From Porticoccaceae bacterium (lineage in GTDB: Bacteria > Pseudomonadota > Gammaproteobacteria > Pseudomonadales > Porticoccaceae), in the NCBI GenBank assembly GCA_023229065.1, contig JALNZZ010000036.1, positions 1 to 16,106 on the forward strand: DNA of 16,106 nucleotides, read 5' to 3'. The notes below the pieces were generated by a model, which did not search any database, was not told the origin of the DNA, and saw only the letters and a program-made list of their open reading frames with translations. The translations under genes were made by a program, and so were the position numbers. Shown here piece after piece: positions 1 to 8,424 of this stretch (within the stretch, counting starts at the first letter, position 1; each line of letters begins with the position of its first letter).

Positions 1-3000
1 CGCAATGTCTGGTGGGCTTCTGCCAGGCCCAGCTCCCAGGGCGAGCCGGCATGGCGGATCGACGTCAGCGGGCTGGCCGCGGTGCCGCCGTCATAGCCTG
101 AGATCGTGATCAGGTCCGCATAGGCTTTGGCAACACCGGCAGCGATCGTGCCCACCCCCGGCCGCGACACCAGTTTGACGGAAATCAGCGCCTTCGGATT
201 GACTTGCTTGAGATCGAAGATCAGCTGTGCCAGGTCCTCAATGGAATAGATATCGTGGTGAGGTGGCGGGGAAATCAGGGTGACACCCGGCACCGCATAA
301 CGCAGCCTGGCAATCAGCTTGTTGACCTTGCCGCCGGGCAGCTGGCCACCTTCGCCCGGCTTGGCACCTTGCGCCACTTTGATCTGGATGACCTCGGCGT
401 TGATCAAGTATTCCGGGGTCACCCCAAAGCGGCCGGAAGCCACCTGTTTGATTTTTGAGGAGCGCACGGTGCCGTGGCGGGCCGGATCCTCGCCGCCTTC
501 TCCAGAGTTAGAGCGGCCGCCGAGCCTGTTCATCGCCTCTGCCAATGACTCGTGGGCCTCCGGAGACAGAGCGCCGAGAGACATACCGGCGGAGTCGAAG
601 CGCTGAATGATCGCCGCTACCGGCTCCACCTGGGCCAGCGGGAGCGGCTCCTGGTCTTCGACCTTGAGACGAAACAGATCCCGCAAGGTAGCCACCGGCC
701 GCTGGTCCACCAGCGCCGAGTAGCGCTGCCAATCGCGATAGTCACCGGAGCGGACTGCGCGGTGCAAGGCCGTCACCACATCGGGGTTGAAGGCATGGTA
801 CTCCTGACCGTGGACGAACTTTAGCAGGCCGCCGGGAGAGATCGGCTGGCGCACGCGCCAGGCTTTTTCTGCCAGCGCTTGCTGATCTTCCTGGAGATGG
901 GCAAAGCCAGCCCCCTCAATACGGCTGGTGATGCCAGGAAAACACAGCTCCACTACTTCAGAGGCAAGCCCAATGACCTCATAGAGCATGGCACCGCGGT
1001 AAGAAGCCACAGTGGAAATTCCCATCTTTGAGAGGATTTTCAGCAGCCCTTTGTTGATACCCTTGCGATAGTTTTTGAAAGCGGTGTCGACATCGGTAAA
1101 CAGCTCCCCGCGATTGACCATATCGAACAGCACATGGTAGCTGAGATAAGGGTAGACAGCAGAGGCACCGAGACCGATCAGCACCGCAATCTGGTGGGGG
1201 TCGCGGGCGGCAGCGGTGCTGGCGATAATATTGGCGTCGCAGCGCAGCCCCGCGCGGATCAGCCGGCTGTGTACAGCGCCGACCGCCAAGGCCATGGGAA
1301 TGGGGATCAACTCCCGCTGCAGATCGTAATCAGAGAGGATGCACAGCACCACTTTGTCCGTGCGTACCGCAGCGTCTACTTCGTCACACAGCCGCTCAAT
1401 GGCTGCCTTGAGATCTTCAGCCTGCGGATCGTACACCACGGTGAACTTGCGGGTGCGAAACTCACGGTAATCGTTGTTCTTGAGCGCAAAGTACTTGCGC
1501 GGCGACAGCACCGGACTGGTGAGGTCGATGGAGATGGCGTGCTGCGGAGTCTCCTCAAACAGGTTGAGCTCCGGCCCCAGCTGGGTGCTGAGAGACATGG
1601 CGACTGCCTCCCGCAACGGGTCGATGGGCGGATTGGTGACCTGAGCGAACTCCTGGCGAAAATAGTCAAACAAATTGCGCTGCTTGCGGGACAACACTGC
1701 CATAGGCACATCGTCCCCCATTGAGCCCACCGCCTCCTGACCGCCTTCAGCCAGTGGCCGAATCACCTGGTCCCGCTCTTCGAGAGACACCTGGTACATT
1801 TTCATGTAGGTCTTCATTTTGTCTTCTGGCAGCGGCCCTTCCACCTCGATCCCGTCGGTTTCCATGGTGGACGAGATTTTGAAAGCCCCGTTGCGAATCC
1901 ACTGCTTGTAGGGCTGCATAGCGGCGAAGCGCCGGTCGATGTCGCTGCGATCCTCGATCCGGCCCTCCCGTGTATCGATAGAGAGCAGGTCCCCCGGGCC
2001 AAGACGGCCCTTGGCTACCACGCTCTCGGGCTGGTAGTTGTACACACCGATTTCCGATGCCACCGTGATCATATCGTCGTCGGTCAGCACCCAGCGCGAG
2101 GGGCGCAGTCCGTTGCGGTCGAGGGCGCATACCGCATAGCGACCGTCCGTGACCACCAGTCCGGCGGGGCCATCCCAGGACTCCATCAGCAAGGAGTTGA
2201 ACTCAAAAAAAGCGCGCTGATCCGTATCCATGTCCTGCACATTGTGCCAGGCTGGCGGCACCATCATGCGCAGAGCACGGTGCAGTGGTACACCGCCGGT
2301 GACCAGCAGCTCCAGCATGTTGTCGAGACTAGAGGAATCCGAACCAGTGCGGTTCACCAGAGGGCCGAGCTTCGCCAGTTCCGCCAGCTCAGGTAATAGC
2401 GGCGTTTTGAGCTTGGGAGTACGCGCCAGGGACCAGTTGCGATTGCCATGGATGGTGTTGATTTCGCCGTTGTGGGCCAGCATCCGAAACGGCTGGGCCA
2501 GTTGCCACCGGGGCATGGTATTGGTGGAAAAACGCTGATGAAAGACGCAGATGGCAGTCTCCATTCGCGGATCACACAGGTCCGGGTAGAAGGCCGTGAG
2601 GTCGGCGGGCAGCATCAGGCCTTTGTAGCTCAGCACCCGGGCCGAAAAACTGGCGAAATAGAAGTGGGGGTCGCTACTCAGCCGCTGTTCGATGTAGCGC
2701 CGCGCCATAAACAGGCGCGCATCGAATTCAAGCTCACCCAGCTCTTCGTCGGGAACGACGAACACCTGCTCAAATACCGGCAGCGTACGCAGGGCGATGG
2801 CGCCGAGAACGCCGTTGTCGGTGGGCACCTGGCGCCACCCCACCAACCTGAGCCCCTGGCGGCGCACTTCCTCTGCTACCACCTCCCGAGCTGCCTGGCG
2901 GGCACCCTTATCGAGGCTCAACATCACCGAGCCGACGGCATAGCGTTCTGGCAACTCGCTGCCGAATAGTTCGCGGGCCTGGAGGCGGAGGAAGGTATCG

Positions 3001-3194
3001 GGTTTTTGGATCAGCAGACCACAGCCGTCTCCGGTCTTGCCGTCGGCGGCGATGCCGCCGCGGTGGGTCATGCAGGTGAGTGCCTCGATACCCGTCGCCA
3101 ACAGCTTGTGACTGGGCTCCCCGCGTATATGGGCGATCAGGCCAAAGCCACAGTTGTCGCGAAATTCATCCAGCCGATACAAGCCTTGAGACAT
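1..3194 (-). CDS. gltB: Glutamate synthase (NADPH) large subunit, N-terminal ~1064 residues (gene runs off left edge)
   Basis: This is the large (alpha) subunit of glutamate synthase. It releases ammonia from glutamine and transfers it to 2-oxoglutarate at an FMN site, making glutamate in the cytoplasm together with GltD. The protein begins MSQGLYRLDEFRDNCGFGL. Cys15 follows a 14-residue propeptide and is the expected nucleophile of the class II glutaminase domain (about residues 15-420). The central domain follows, then the FMN-binding barrel from about residue 780, with SNSGEGGEDPAR near residue 905 and a GYDGGTAAS segment near the edge. The reading frame at position 3 matches that of the start at 3194, and spot checks between found no frameshift. 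About 420 residues are missing, including the 3Fe-4S cysteines and the beta-helix domain; gltD would be expected beyond the edge. The Shine-Dalgarno is weak (TGGAAA). The 188-bp gap to aroB suggests an independent promoter. Confidence 0.97.
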   Translation of the reverse strand, partial: MSQGLYRLDEFRDNCGFGLIAHIRGEPSHKLLATGIEALTCMTHRGGIAADGKTGDGCGLLIQKPDTFLRLQARELFGSELPERYAVGSVMLSLDKGARQAAREVVAEEVRRQGLRLVGWRQVPTDNGVLGAIALRTLPVFEQVFVVPDEELGELEFDARLFMARRYIEQRLSSDPHFYFASFSARVLSYKGLMLPADLTAFYPDLCDPRMETAICVFHQRFSTNTMPRWQLAQPFRMLAHNGEINTIHGNRNWSLARTPKLKTPLLPELAELAKLGPLVNRTGSDSSSLDNMLELLVTGGVPLHRALRMMVPPAWHNVQDMDTDQRAFFEFNSLLMESWDGPAGLVVTDGRYAVCALDRNGLRPSRWVLTDDDMITVASEIGVYNYQPESVVAKGRLGPGDLLSIDTREGRIEDRSDIDRRFAAMQPYKQWIRNGAFKISSTMETDGIEVEGPLPEDKMKTYMKMYQVSLEERDQVIRPLAEGGQEAVGSMGDDVPMAVLSRKQRNLFDYFRQEFAQVTNPPIDPLREAVAMSLSTQLGPELNLFEETPQHAISIDLTSPVLSPRKYFALKNNDYREFRTRKFTVVYDPQAEDLKAAIERLCDEVDAAVRTDKVVLCILSDYDLQRELIPIPMALAVGAVHSRLIRAGLRCDANIIASTAAARDPHQIAVLIGLGASAVYPYLSYHVLFDMVNRGELFTDVDTAFKNYRKGINKGLLKILSKMGISTVASYRGAMLYEVIGLASEVVELCFPGITSRIEGAGFAHLQEDQQALAEKAWRVRQPISPGGLLKFVHGQEYHAFNPDVVTALHRAVRSGDYRDWQRYSALVDQRPVATLRDLFRLKVEDQEPLPLAQVEPVAAIIQRFDSAGMSLGALSPEAHESLAEAMNRLGGRSNSGEGGEDPARHGTVRSSKIKQVASGRFGVTPEYLINAEVIQIKVAQGAKPGEGGQLPGGKVNKLIARLRYAVPGVTLISPPPHHDIYSIEDLAQLIFDLKQVNPKALISVKLVSRPGVGTIAAGVAKAYADLITISGYDGGTAASPLTSIRHAGSPWELGLAEAHQTL

Positions 3195-3313
3195 AAGCGA
3201 TTTCCAGCAAAGAAGAGTCTGTCGGTTAACAAAACCAGAGGCTGGTGACGACTCTCACGCCCATCCAGAGCATGTGCCTGCACGTCCATAGCCTCTCGAC
3301 CACACTTCAGAGA

Positions 3314-3354
3314 TTGCACCAAAACGAAGCCAGCAAGGCGCTTTTTTGGTGCAA
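3314..3354. repeat. Perfect 11-bp inverted repeat in the aroB-gltB gap (hairpin or operator candidate)
   Basis: TTGCACCAAAA at 3314-3324 and TTTTGGTGCAA at 3344-3354 are perfect reverse complements separated by 19 nt. A short inner stem (GCC/GGC around AGCAA) could extend the hairpin across a 4x4 internal loop. It lies about 30 nt past the aroB stop and about 120 nt before the gltB start. It could end the pil-aro transcript, but no T-run follows it on the minus strand, so a standard intrinsic terminator is doubtful. The half-sites resemble NtrC half-sites (GCACCA/TGGTGC), though the spacing is much wider than in a normal NtrC site. The structure is certain; the function is not known. Confidence 0.6.
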
Positions 3355-3382
3355 CAAAGACAAGAAACCGCTTACAACGCAC

Positions 3383-4465
3383 TCAAACAGTGCAGTAGCT
3401 CGCCAACAGGGCCTCCAGCAACGCAGCATCGTAATCACTGCAAATGTAGGCATCGCCTATGCTGCGCAATAACACCAAACGCACGATCCCATCGGCCACT
3501 TTCTTGTCCACTGCCATGTGGCGATGAAACTCTGCAACTGTCATGCCAGATGGCACCTGTACCGGTAAGCCAGCCTCTGTCAGTAAGCGCTTCAGTCCCT
3601 GCACGTCTGCGCCAGACAACGCTCCCATGCGTTGCGAGAGGTCCGCAGCCATCAGCATCCCGACCGCCACCGCCTCTCCGTGCAAAAGTCCCTGATAATT
3701 TTGCTCCGTTTCAATCGCGTGGCCAAAGGTATGGCCCAAATTGAGAATAGCTCGTAAACCCGATTCCCGCTCGTCCGCTGCGACCACCCGCGCCTTGTTG
3801 GCACAGGAGACTTCCACCGCGTAAATCAGTGCAGCGCGGTCGCGAGCCATCAGTCTGGACATATTGTCCTGCAGCCATTGAAAGAAATCCGGGTCGGCAA
3901 TCAGGCCATATTTGATTACCTCGGCCAGACCGGCACTGAATTCACGGGGCGGCAGGGTATCGAGCAGACCAACATCGGCAATCACCGCCACCGGCTGGTG
4001 AAAAGCGCCGATCATGTTTTTGCCCAGCGCATGATTGACGCCGGTCTTGCCCCCCACGGAAGAATCCACCTGAGACAACAGCGTGGTGGGGATTTGAATG
4101 AAGTTCACCCCCCGCTGGTAAGAAGCTGCCGCAAAGCCGGTCATATCTCCCACCACACCGCCTCCGAGCGCCACCAAGGTGGTCTTGCGGCTGTGGCGTT
4201 TTTCCAGCAGTGCCTGGTATACCAGGTTGAGGGTATCGAGCGTCTTGTAGCGCTCACCGTCGGGAAGAATAACGCTGTCACAGCGCAACCCTGACAGCGC
4301 CTCCAGCACCGGCTGAAGGTAGAGAGGCGCGATGGTTTCATTGCTGACCACCATCACTTCACCGCCACGGATATGGGGTAACAGGAGGTCTGCGACACCG
4401 AGCAGATCGGCGCCGATATAAATGGGGTAACTTCTGTCGTCGAGATCGACCTTGAGGGTTTTCAT
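3383..4465 (-). CDS. aroB: 3-dehydroquinate synthase
   Basis: AroB converts DAHP to 3-dehydroquinate, the second step of the shikimate pathway, in the cytoplasm using NAD and a metal ion. The protein is 360 aa, the usual length. The glycine-rich NAD-binding segment GGGVVGD is at residues 101-107 and DSSVGGKTGVN at 134-144. Likely metal ligands are E182 (GLAEVIKYG), H245 (LNLGHTFGHA) and H262 (LHGEAVAVGM). I chose the ATG at 4465, giving MKTLKVDLDD, because this matches the family N-terminus and has GGAA about 7 nt upstream. An in-frame ATG at 4504 would add 13 unrelated residues and overlap the aroK stop. aroK lies 32 bp upstream, so the two shikimate genes are probably cotranscribed with the pil genes. 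Confidence 0.97.
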   Translation of the reverse strand: MKTLKVDLDDRSYPIYIGADLLGVADLLLPHIRGGEVMVVSNETIAPLYLQPVLEALSGLRCDSVILPDGERYKTLDTLNLVYQALLEKRHSRKTTLVALGGGVVGDMTGFAAASYQRGVNFIQIPTTLLSQVDSSVGGKTGVNHALGKNMIGAFHQPVAVIADVGLLDTLPPREFSAGLAEVIKYGLIADPDFFQWLQDNMSRLMARDRAALIYAVEVSCANKARVVAADERESGLRAILNLGHTFGHAIETEQNYQGLLHGEAVAVGMLMAADLSQRMGALSGADVQGLKRLLTEAGLPVQVPSGMTVAEFHRHMAVDKKVADGIVRLVLLRSIGDAYICSDYDAALLEALLASYCTV

Positions 4466-4497
4466 GTGTGTTCCAGCCAACCAGGGGGAGCGGAACT

Positions 4498-5019
4498 TTA
4501 GCACATCTCGCCAAGCCTCCTGATCAGGGCCTCGGTGGCGATTCGAGAGTTGCGGTGCCCGACATCGAAGACCAAATGGGCGACTTCGCGATACAGGGGA
4601 TCGCGATCGCGCTTGAGCCGCTCAATGACCTGACGGCGGTCTGGCACCTGTAACAAGGGGCGCTTGCGATCCTTCAGGGTGCGCTGATAGAGCTGTTCCA
4701 CAGAGGCGTTGAGAAAGACCACGATACCCGTCGCCTTGAGCAATTGCCGGTTGTCCGGATTGAGTACCACGCCGCCCCCGGTGGACAACACCAGATTGCG
4801 ACCCGCGCTCAGCTCCTTGAGTAGCTCCGCTTCGCGACGCCGAAAGCCCGCCTCCCCCTCGACATCAAAAATCCAGGGGATGGAGGCACCGCTGCGTTGC
4901 TCGATCTCCTCGTCGAGATCGACGAAGACCCTGCCAAGCTTTTGTGCCAACAGTCGCCCAATGGTCGTCTTTCCGACGCCCATGGGACCGACAAGGTAGA
5001 GGTTTTGAGCCGGGTTCAT
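4498..5019 (-). CDS. aroK: Shikimate kinase
   Basis: AroK phosphorylates shikimate to shikimate 3-phosphate with ATP, the fifth step of the chorismate pathway. It is a 173-aa P-loop kinase, the normal size. The Walker A motif GPMGVGKTT is at residues 11-19. Shikimate-binding positions include D36 (VFVDLDEEIE), R60 (GFRRREAE) and the glycine triplet in STGGG at 79-83. The lid segment RKRPLL carries R120. The start ATG overlaps the pilQ stop as ATGA (4 nt) and no strong Shine-Dalgarno is visible, so translation is probably coupled to pilQ. AroK is preferred over AroL because of the adjacent aroB and the pil context, as in Pseudomonas. Confidence 0.96.
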   Translation of the reverse strand: MNPAQNLYLVGPMGVGKTTIGRLLAQKLGRVFVDLDEEIEQRSGASIPWIFDVEGEAGFRRREAELLKELSAGRNLVLSTGGGVVLNPDNRQLLKATGIVVFLNASVEQLYQRTLKDRKRPLLQVPDRRQVIERLKRDRDPLYREVAHLVFDVGHRNSRIATEALIRRLGEMC

Positions 5020-7250
5020 CGGTCGAGCAACTGATCTTCGACGATCCGGGGCGTCACAAAGATCAAAATTTCGCGCTTGTCACTGGCGCGGAAGTCATTG
5101 CGGAAAAGGCGCCCCAGATAGGGGATATCCCCCAGCACTGGCACCTTGGTTTGAGAGTCCAGTTCCTGGTACTGGAAGATGCCTCCGAGCACCAGTGTCT
5201 GGCCGTCGCCCACCAGCGCCTTGGTCTCGATGTCGGTGATATCCAGAGAGGGTACTCCCCCAAACACCTCGGCGGCCACACTGTTCTGGGAAATGAACAA
5301 GTCGAGAATAATACGGTTGTCAGGCGTGATCTGCGGTGTGACCTCCAGCTTGAGAACCGCTTCTTTAAAGGAGGTGCTGGTGGCACCAGAGGAGGTGGCC
5401 TCCTGATAAGCCACTTCTTTACCGGAGCGAATGATCGCCTTCTGTTTATCCCCGGTGAGCACCTTCGGCTGGGAAGCGATTTCGGCGTAACCGGCATTCT
5501 CCAAGGCGCTCAGCTCCAGGTCCAGATAAGCATTGTCAGTCAACAGCTGCAAGGCCAGTTGGCCAGCAGGATTGGCAACCCCCAGATCGACGTTGAGACC
5601 GGCGTTGTCGCCCTTGGAAGTGCCGACATCCGCGCCCGGCGTAGGCGTGATCGGCGCGACGGGCTCGCCGTCCTCATCCACTGGTGGCACATAAGGCGTC
5701 CCGCCGCGGGGGAAGCGGTTCATCGGGTTGTAGGGTACGGTAAAGTTTTCAATATTGCCACCAAAGCCCACCACATTGCCGCCCACTTCGGAAGCACCCT
5801 GAGCGCCCCAACGGAAACCCAGCTCCTTGCGGAAGTCAGTGGTCGCAACCACGATACGAGCAGAGATTTCCACCTGTCGCACCGGGATATCTATCTGCTC
5901 AACCAGGCGCCGAAAATCGCTGATCTTGTCCGCTGTATCGGTGAGGATAATGGTGTTGGTGCGCTTGTCGACAATGGCCGAGCCGCGCTCCGAGAGAATC
6001 GACGATGTTGCCGTGCGATCGTCCCAGCGACTGCCGCGACCCATGTCATCGTCACGCACATTGAACAGCTCAAACAACTCAGCGGCATCCGCATAGCGAA
6101 TACGAATAAACTCGGTGACCAGAGGCGCCAGCTCCTGAAGCTGTTTATTGGCCTCGACCTGAAGGCGCTCGCGCTCGGCGATCTCTGCAGCGGGGGCCAC
6201 CAACAAGACATTTCCTTCCAGGCGCTTGTCGAGCCCCTTGGCCTTGAGCACGATGTCCAGAGCCTGATCCCAGGGCACATTCTGCAGCCGCAGGGTAATG
6301 CTGCCAGTCACGGTATCACTGGCTACCAGGTTGAGGTCTGTAAAATCGGCGATCAACTGCAGCACCGAGCGCACCTCAATGTCCTGAAAGTTGAGCGAGA
6401 GTCTTTCACCCACATACGCGAACTGGGATCTGCGCTCTTCCAGCTCAGCGGGAGTCAGCGGATCGACACTGATCACGTACTGGCTATCGGTCTGGTAGGC
6501 CAGATAATCATACTCGCCGCCGGCCTCCACCGTCACTCGCGTGGAGCTGCCCTCGGGACGTGTATCGACGGTTCTCACCGGGGTGGCAAAGTCGAGTACG
6601 TCGAGACGGCGGTCGAGATGATCAGGCAGTGCGGTCTGAAAGAACTCAGCTACAATGCGATTGCCGGTTTGCTGAACATCAACACTGATATTGGGATCGG
6701 ACAAGGTCAGAGTCACAATCCCCTCACCGCGCTCGCCGCGAGCAAAGTCTACATTGCGAACCGCCCTCGCCTCTCCCGCCGCTAGCGGTGAGTCGTCACG
6801 GACGGCAAAACCCGATCCAGCAAAGCTGCCACTGCCGGTGGCGGCATTGCCGGTCGCGCCCTGCACTCGCAACACTATCCGAGTGTCTTCCTGCATCGCG
6901 CTGTAGCTTGTCATTCTGTTCAAGTTGACGACCAGGCGGGTCTTTTCCTGTGTGGAGACCACCACCGCGTTGCGAGCATTCTCATAGGAGAGCTCGTGAC
7001 GGCGCTGCTGCAGATTGCTCTGCACCCCCGGGAAATCAAGCACAATGCGGGCCGGAGAGTCGAGAGCGTAAGACTCCGGCTCGGGAGGCACCGCTGAGAA
7101 GTCCAGCGAAATTTCAAAGGCATTGTCCGGCAAGGAAGTGAAGCTGATGTCCTCGAGTGTCGCCGCCCCCGCAGCCCCGGCAAACGGCAGGAGCCCAGCC
7201 AAAACCAGGAGCACCGTCGGTCGAATGATGCTCAGCCTGTCTTTTTTCAT
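5016..7250 (-). CDS. pilQ: Type IV pilus outer-membrane secretin PilQ
   Basis: PilQ forms the multimeric outer-membrane channel through which the type IV pilus is extruded. The protein is 744 aa. A signal peptide is visible: a basic N-terminus, a hydrophobic core at about residues 10-28, and a likely cut near AGAA at 27-30. Two AMIN-type peptidoglycan-binding regions follow (about 30-130 and 165-265), then an STN/N0 domain (about 280-355) and an N1/secretin_N domain (about 375-460). The conserved secretin region starts around VEISARIVV (460-468). It includes KLEVTPQITPDNRI (634-646) and ends with the VPVLGDIPYLGRLF motif (703-716). Residues about 508-545 form a proline- and acid-rich insertion. 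pilP ends 25 bp upstream, and the stop overlaps the aroK start. The Shine-Dalgarno is weak (GAGA). Confidence 0.97.
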   Translation of the reverse strand: MKKDRLSIIRPTVLLVLAGLLPFAGAAGAATLEDISFTSLPDNAFEISLDFSAVPPEPESYALDSPARIVLDFPGVQSNLQQRRHELSYENARNAVVVSTQEKTRLVVNLNRMTSYSAMQEDTRIVLRVQGATGNAATGSGSFAGSGFAVRDDSPLAAGEARAVRNVDFARGERGEGIVTLTLSDPNISVDVQQTGNRIVAEFFQTALPDHLDRRLDVLDFATPVRTVDTRPEGSSTRVTVEAGGEYDYLAYQTDSQYVISVDPLTPAELEERRSQFAYVGERLSLNFQDIEVRSVLQLIADFTDLNLVASDTVTGSITLRLQNVPWDQALDIVLKAKGLDKRLEGNVLLVAPAAEIAERERLQVEANKQLQELAPLVTEFIRIRYADAAELFELFNVRDDDMGRGSRWDDRTATSSILSERGSAIVDKRTNTIILTDTADKISDFRRLVEQIDIPVRQVEISARIVVATTDFRKELGFRWGAQGASEVGGNVVGFGGNIENFTVPYNPMNRFPRGGTPYVPPVDEDGEPVAPITPTPGADVGTSKGDNAGLNVDLGVANPAGQLALQLLTDNAYLDLELSALENAGYAEIASQPKVLTGDKQKAIIRSGKEVAYQEATSSGATSTSFKEAVLKLEVTPQITPDNRIILDLFISQNSVAAEVFGGVPSLDITDIETKALVGDGQTLVLGGIFQYQELDSQTKVPVLGDIPYLGRLFRNDFRASDKREILIFVTPRIVEDQLLDR

Positions 7251-7275
7251 ACGGATTTCTCAATGTGTGTCACGC

Positions 7276-7806
7276 TTATCTCTCCCTGAGAGCGAGGGTT
7301 CTCGGCCGCTCTACCCAACCATGTTTGCCATCAGGAACAATTTCCAGCACTTCAATCTGCGATGCCGTGAGGGCGACGATTCTGCCGTGGTTTTTGCCGA
7401 GATAATTGCCGACAGCCACCCGGTGGATACCGCCAGAACCATCGTCAACCAGTGCCCACATCCCCTTCTCGCCGGCCAGTGTGCCCACCATGCTCAGCGC
7501 AGCAAAATTATAATTTTCGAGGTATTCCCTGACCCGGCTTTCATCGGGAGGAGCCACTCTGCGCTCATTGCCGGCGTCGGTCGCAATGGCCTGCATCGGG
7601 CGGTCGAAAGGGCTGCGTTGCGCCATCACCGAGTAGGTAAAGGGAATATAGGGGGTGAAGGCAGGTAGCGGCTCGATCTCTCCGACAGGTGTGGCGCGGA
7701 TCTCTGCCATAAAGGCTTCGAGATCCTGATGGTTAGAGCCGGAACAGCCCGCTAGCAGGCCTAGCAGCAGGGCCCCTAGGAGTCCAAACGCCTTCCCGAT
7801 CATCAT
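7276..7806 (-). CDS. pilP: Type IV pilus assembly lipoprotein PilP
   Basis: PilP is an inner-membrane-anchored lipoprotein that links the PilNO heterodimer to the PilQ secretin across the periplasm. The protein is 176 aa, typical for the family. It has a lipoprotein signal peptide with lipobox LAGC, the lipidated cysteine being Cys21. The conserved PilP segment, with PFTYSVMAQRSPFDRP after a proline-rich linker, is followed by the C-terminal beta-sandwich region (roughly 95-176) that contacts PilQ. Two ATGs are adjacent at the start (7806 and 7803); I took the first because AGGA lies 10 nt upstream of it. The gene starts 3 nt after the pilO stop. Confidence 0.94.
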   Translation of the reverse strand: MMIGKAFGLLGALLLGLLAGCSGSNHQDLEAFMAEIRATPVGEIEPLPAFTPYIPFTYSVMAQRSPFDRPMQAIATDAGNERRVAPPDESRVREYLENYNFAALSMVGTLAGEKGMWALVDDGSGGIHRVAVGNYLGKNHGRIVALTASQIEVLEIVPDGKHGWVERPRTLALRER

Positions 7807-7809
7807 GGC

Positions 7810-8421
7810 CTAGTTGTCCTGCGCCTTGTAGCGGTAGGTCTTTGCGGTGACCTCAAAAGTCAGGCGCTGTGACCTTTCATCTGCGACGATCGAGTAATCC
7901 TGGAGCGTGACGATTCTCGACAAGCCCGATACGCCACTGACAAAGGTGCCGAAATCGTGGTATCCGCCCTGAGCTACGATACGGATGGGAAGCTCGACAT
8001 AATAATCAGCTACGACTTCCGGCTGCAGAGTAATGCTGTCGATTTCAAGGCTGCTGCCGTACCCCACTGCGGTGATATCCTCCAGCAGCCCGGGCACCTC
8101 GGTGTCACTGGGCAGCTGTGCCAGCAGGGCGCTAAACGACTCTTCCAGTTCCACCATCTGCGCTTGATAGGCCTCGATATTGGCAGATTCAAATGCCTTT
8201 TCGGCAAACGTATTGCGCAAGGTCACCTCCTCACGCTGCAGATACTCCAGGCGCGCGCCCATGTCTCTGATATGAAAAAAGTAAGCCGCCAGCAGGGTTG
8301 CGACCACAATCAACGCGAGCAGGCCGAGCCTCAACGGCAGAGGCCACACTCCGATAGTACTGAACTCCAGCTCGGGAAAATCGACGTCCCTGAGCTCGGC
8401 GAGCCAATCCTTATCAGCCAT
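7810..8421 (-). CDS. pilO: Type IV pilus inner-membrane protein PilO
   Basis: PilO pairs with PilN in the inner-membrane alignment subcomplex of the type IV pilus. The protein is 203 aa with the expected architecture. A short cytoplasmic N-terminus is followed by one transmembrane helix at about residues 29-50 (LPLRLGLLALIVVATLLAAYFF). A periplasmic coiled coil follows (about 52-105), then a ferredoxin-like domain containing LPIRIVAQGGYHDFGTFV, which is characteristic of PilO. Start and stop are well placed: GGAG sits 8 nt before the ATG inside the end of pilN, and the pilN stop is 3 nt upstream. Confidence 0.95.
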   Translation of the reverse strand: MADKDWLAELRDVDFPELEFSTIGVWPLPLRLGLLALIVVATLLAAYFFHIRDMGARLEYLQREEVTLRNTFAEKAFESANIEAYQAQMVELEESFSALLAQLPSDTEVPGLLEDITAVGYGSSLEIDSITLQPEVVADYYVELPIRIVAQGGYHDFGTFVSGVSGLSRIVTLQDYSIVADERSQRLTFEVTAKTYRYKAQDN

Positions 8422-8424
8422 GCT

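Noticed and set aside
1..3194. Possible frameshift in gltB because many short frames appear in this stretch
   Set aside because: The frame at the left edge equals the frame of the start, and checked segments (near 1803-1832 and 3-60) read as GltB. The gene simply has no stop inside the window.
3195..3382. Sigma-54 promoter for gltB near the NtrC-like half-sites
   Set aside because: I looked for GG-N10-GC on the minus strand downstream of the repeat and found none.
4944..6785. 613-codon plus-strand open frame opposite pilQ
   Set aside because: It lies entirely antisense to aroK and pilQ, shows no recognisable domain, and is explained by codon bias of the true genes.
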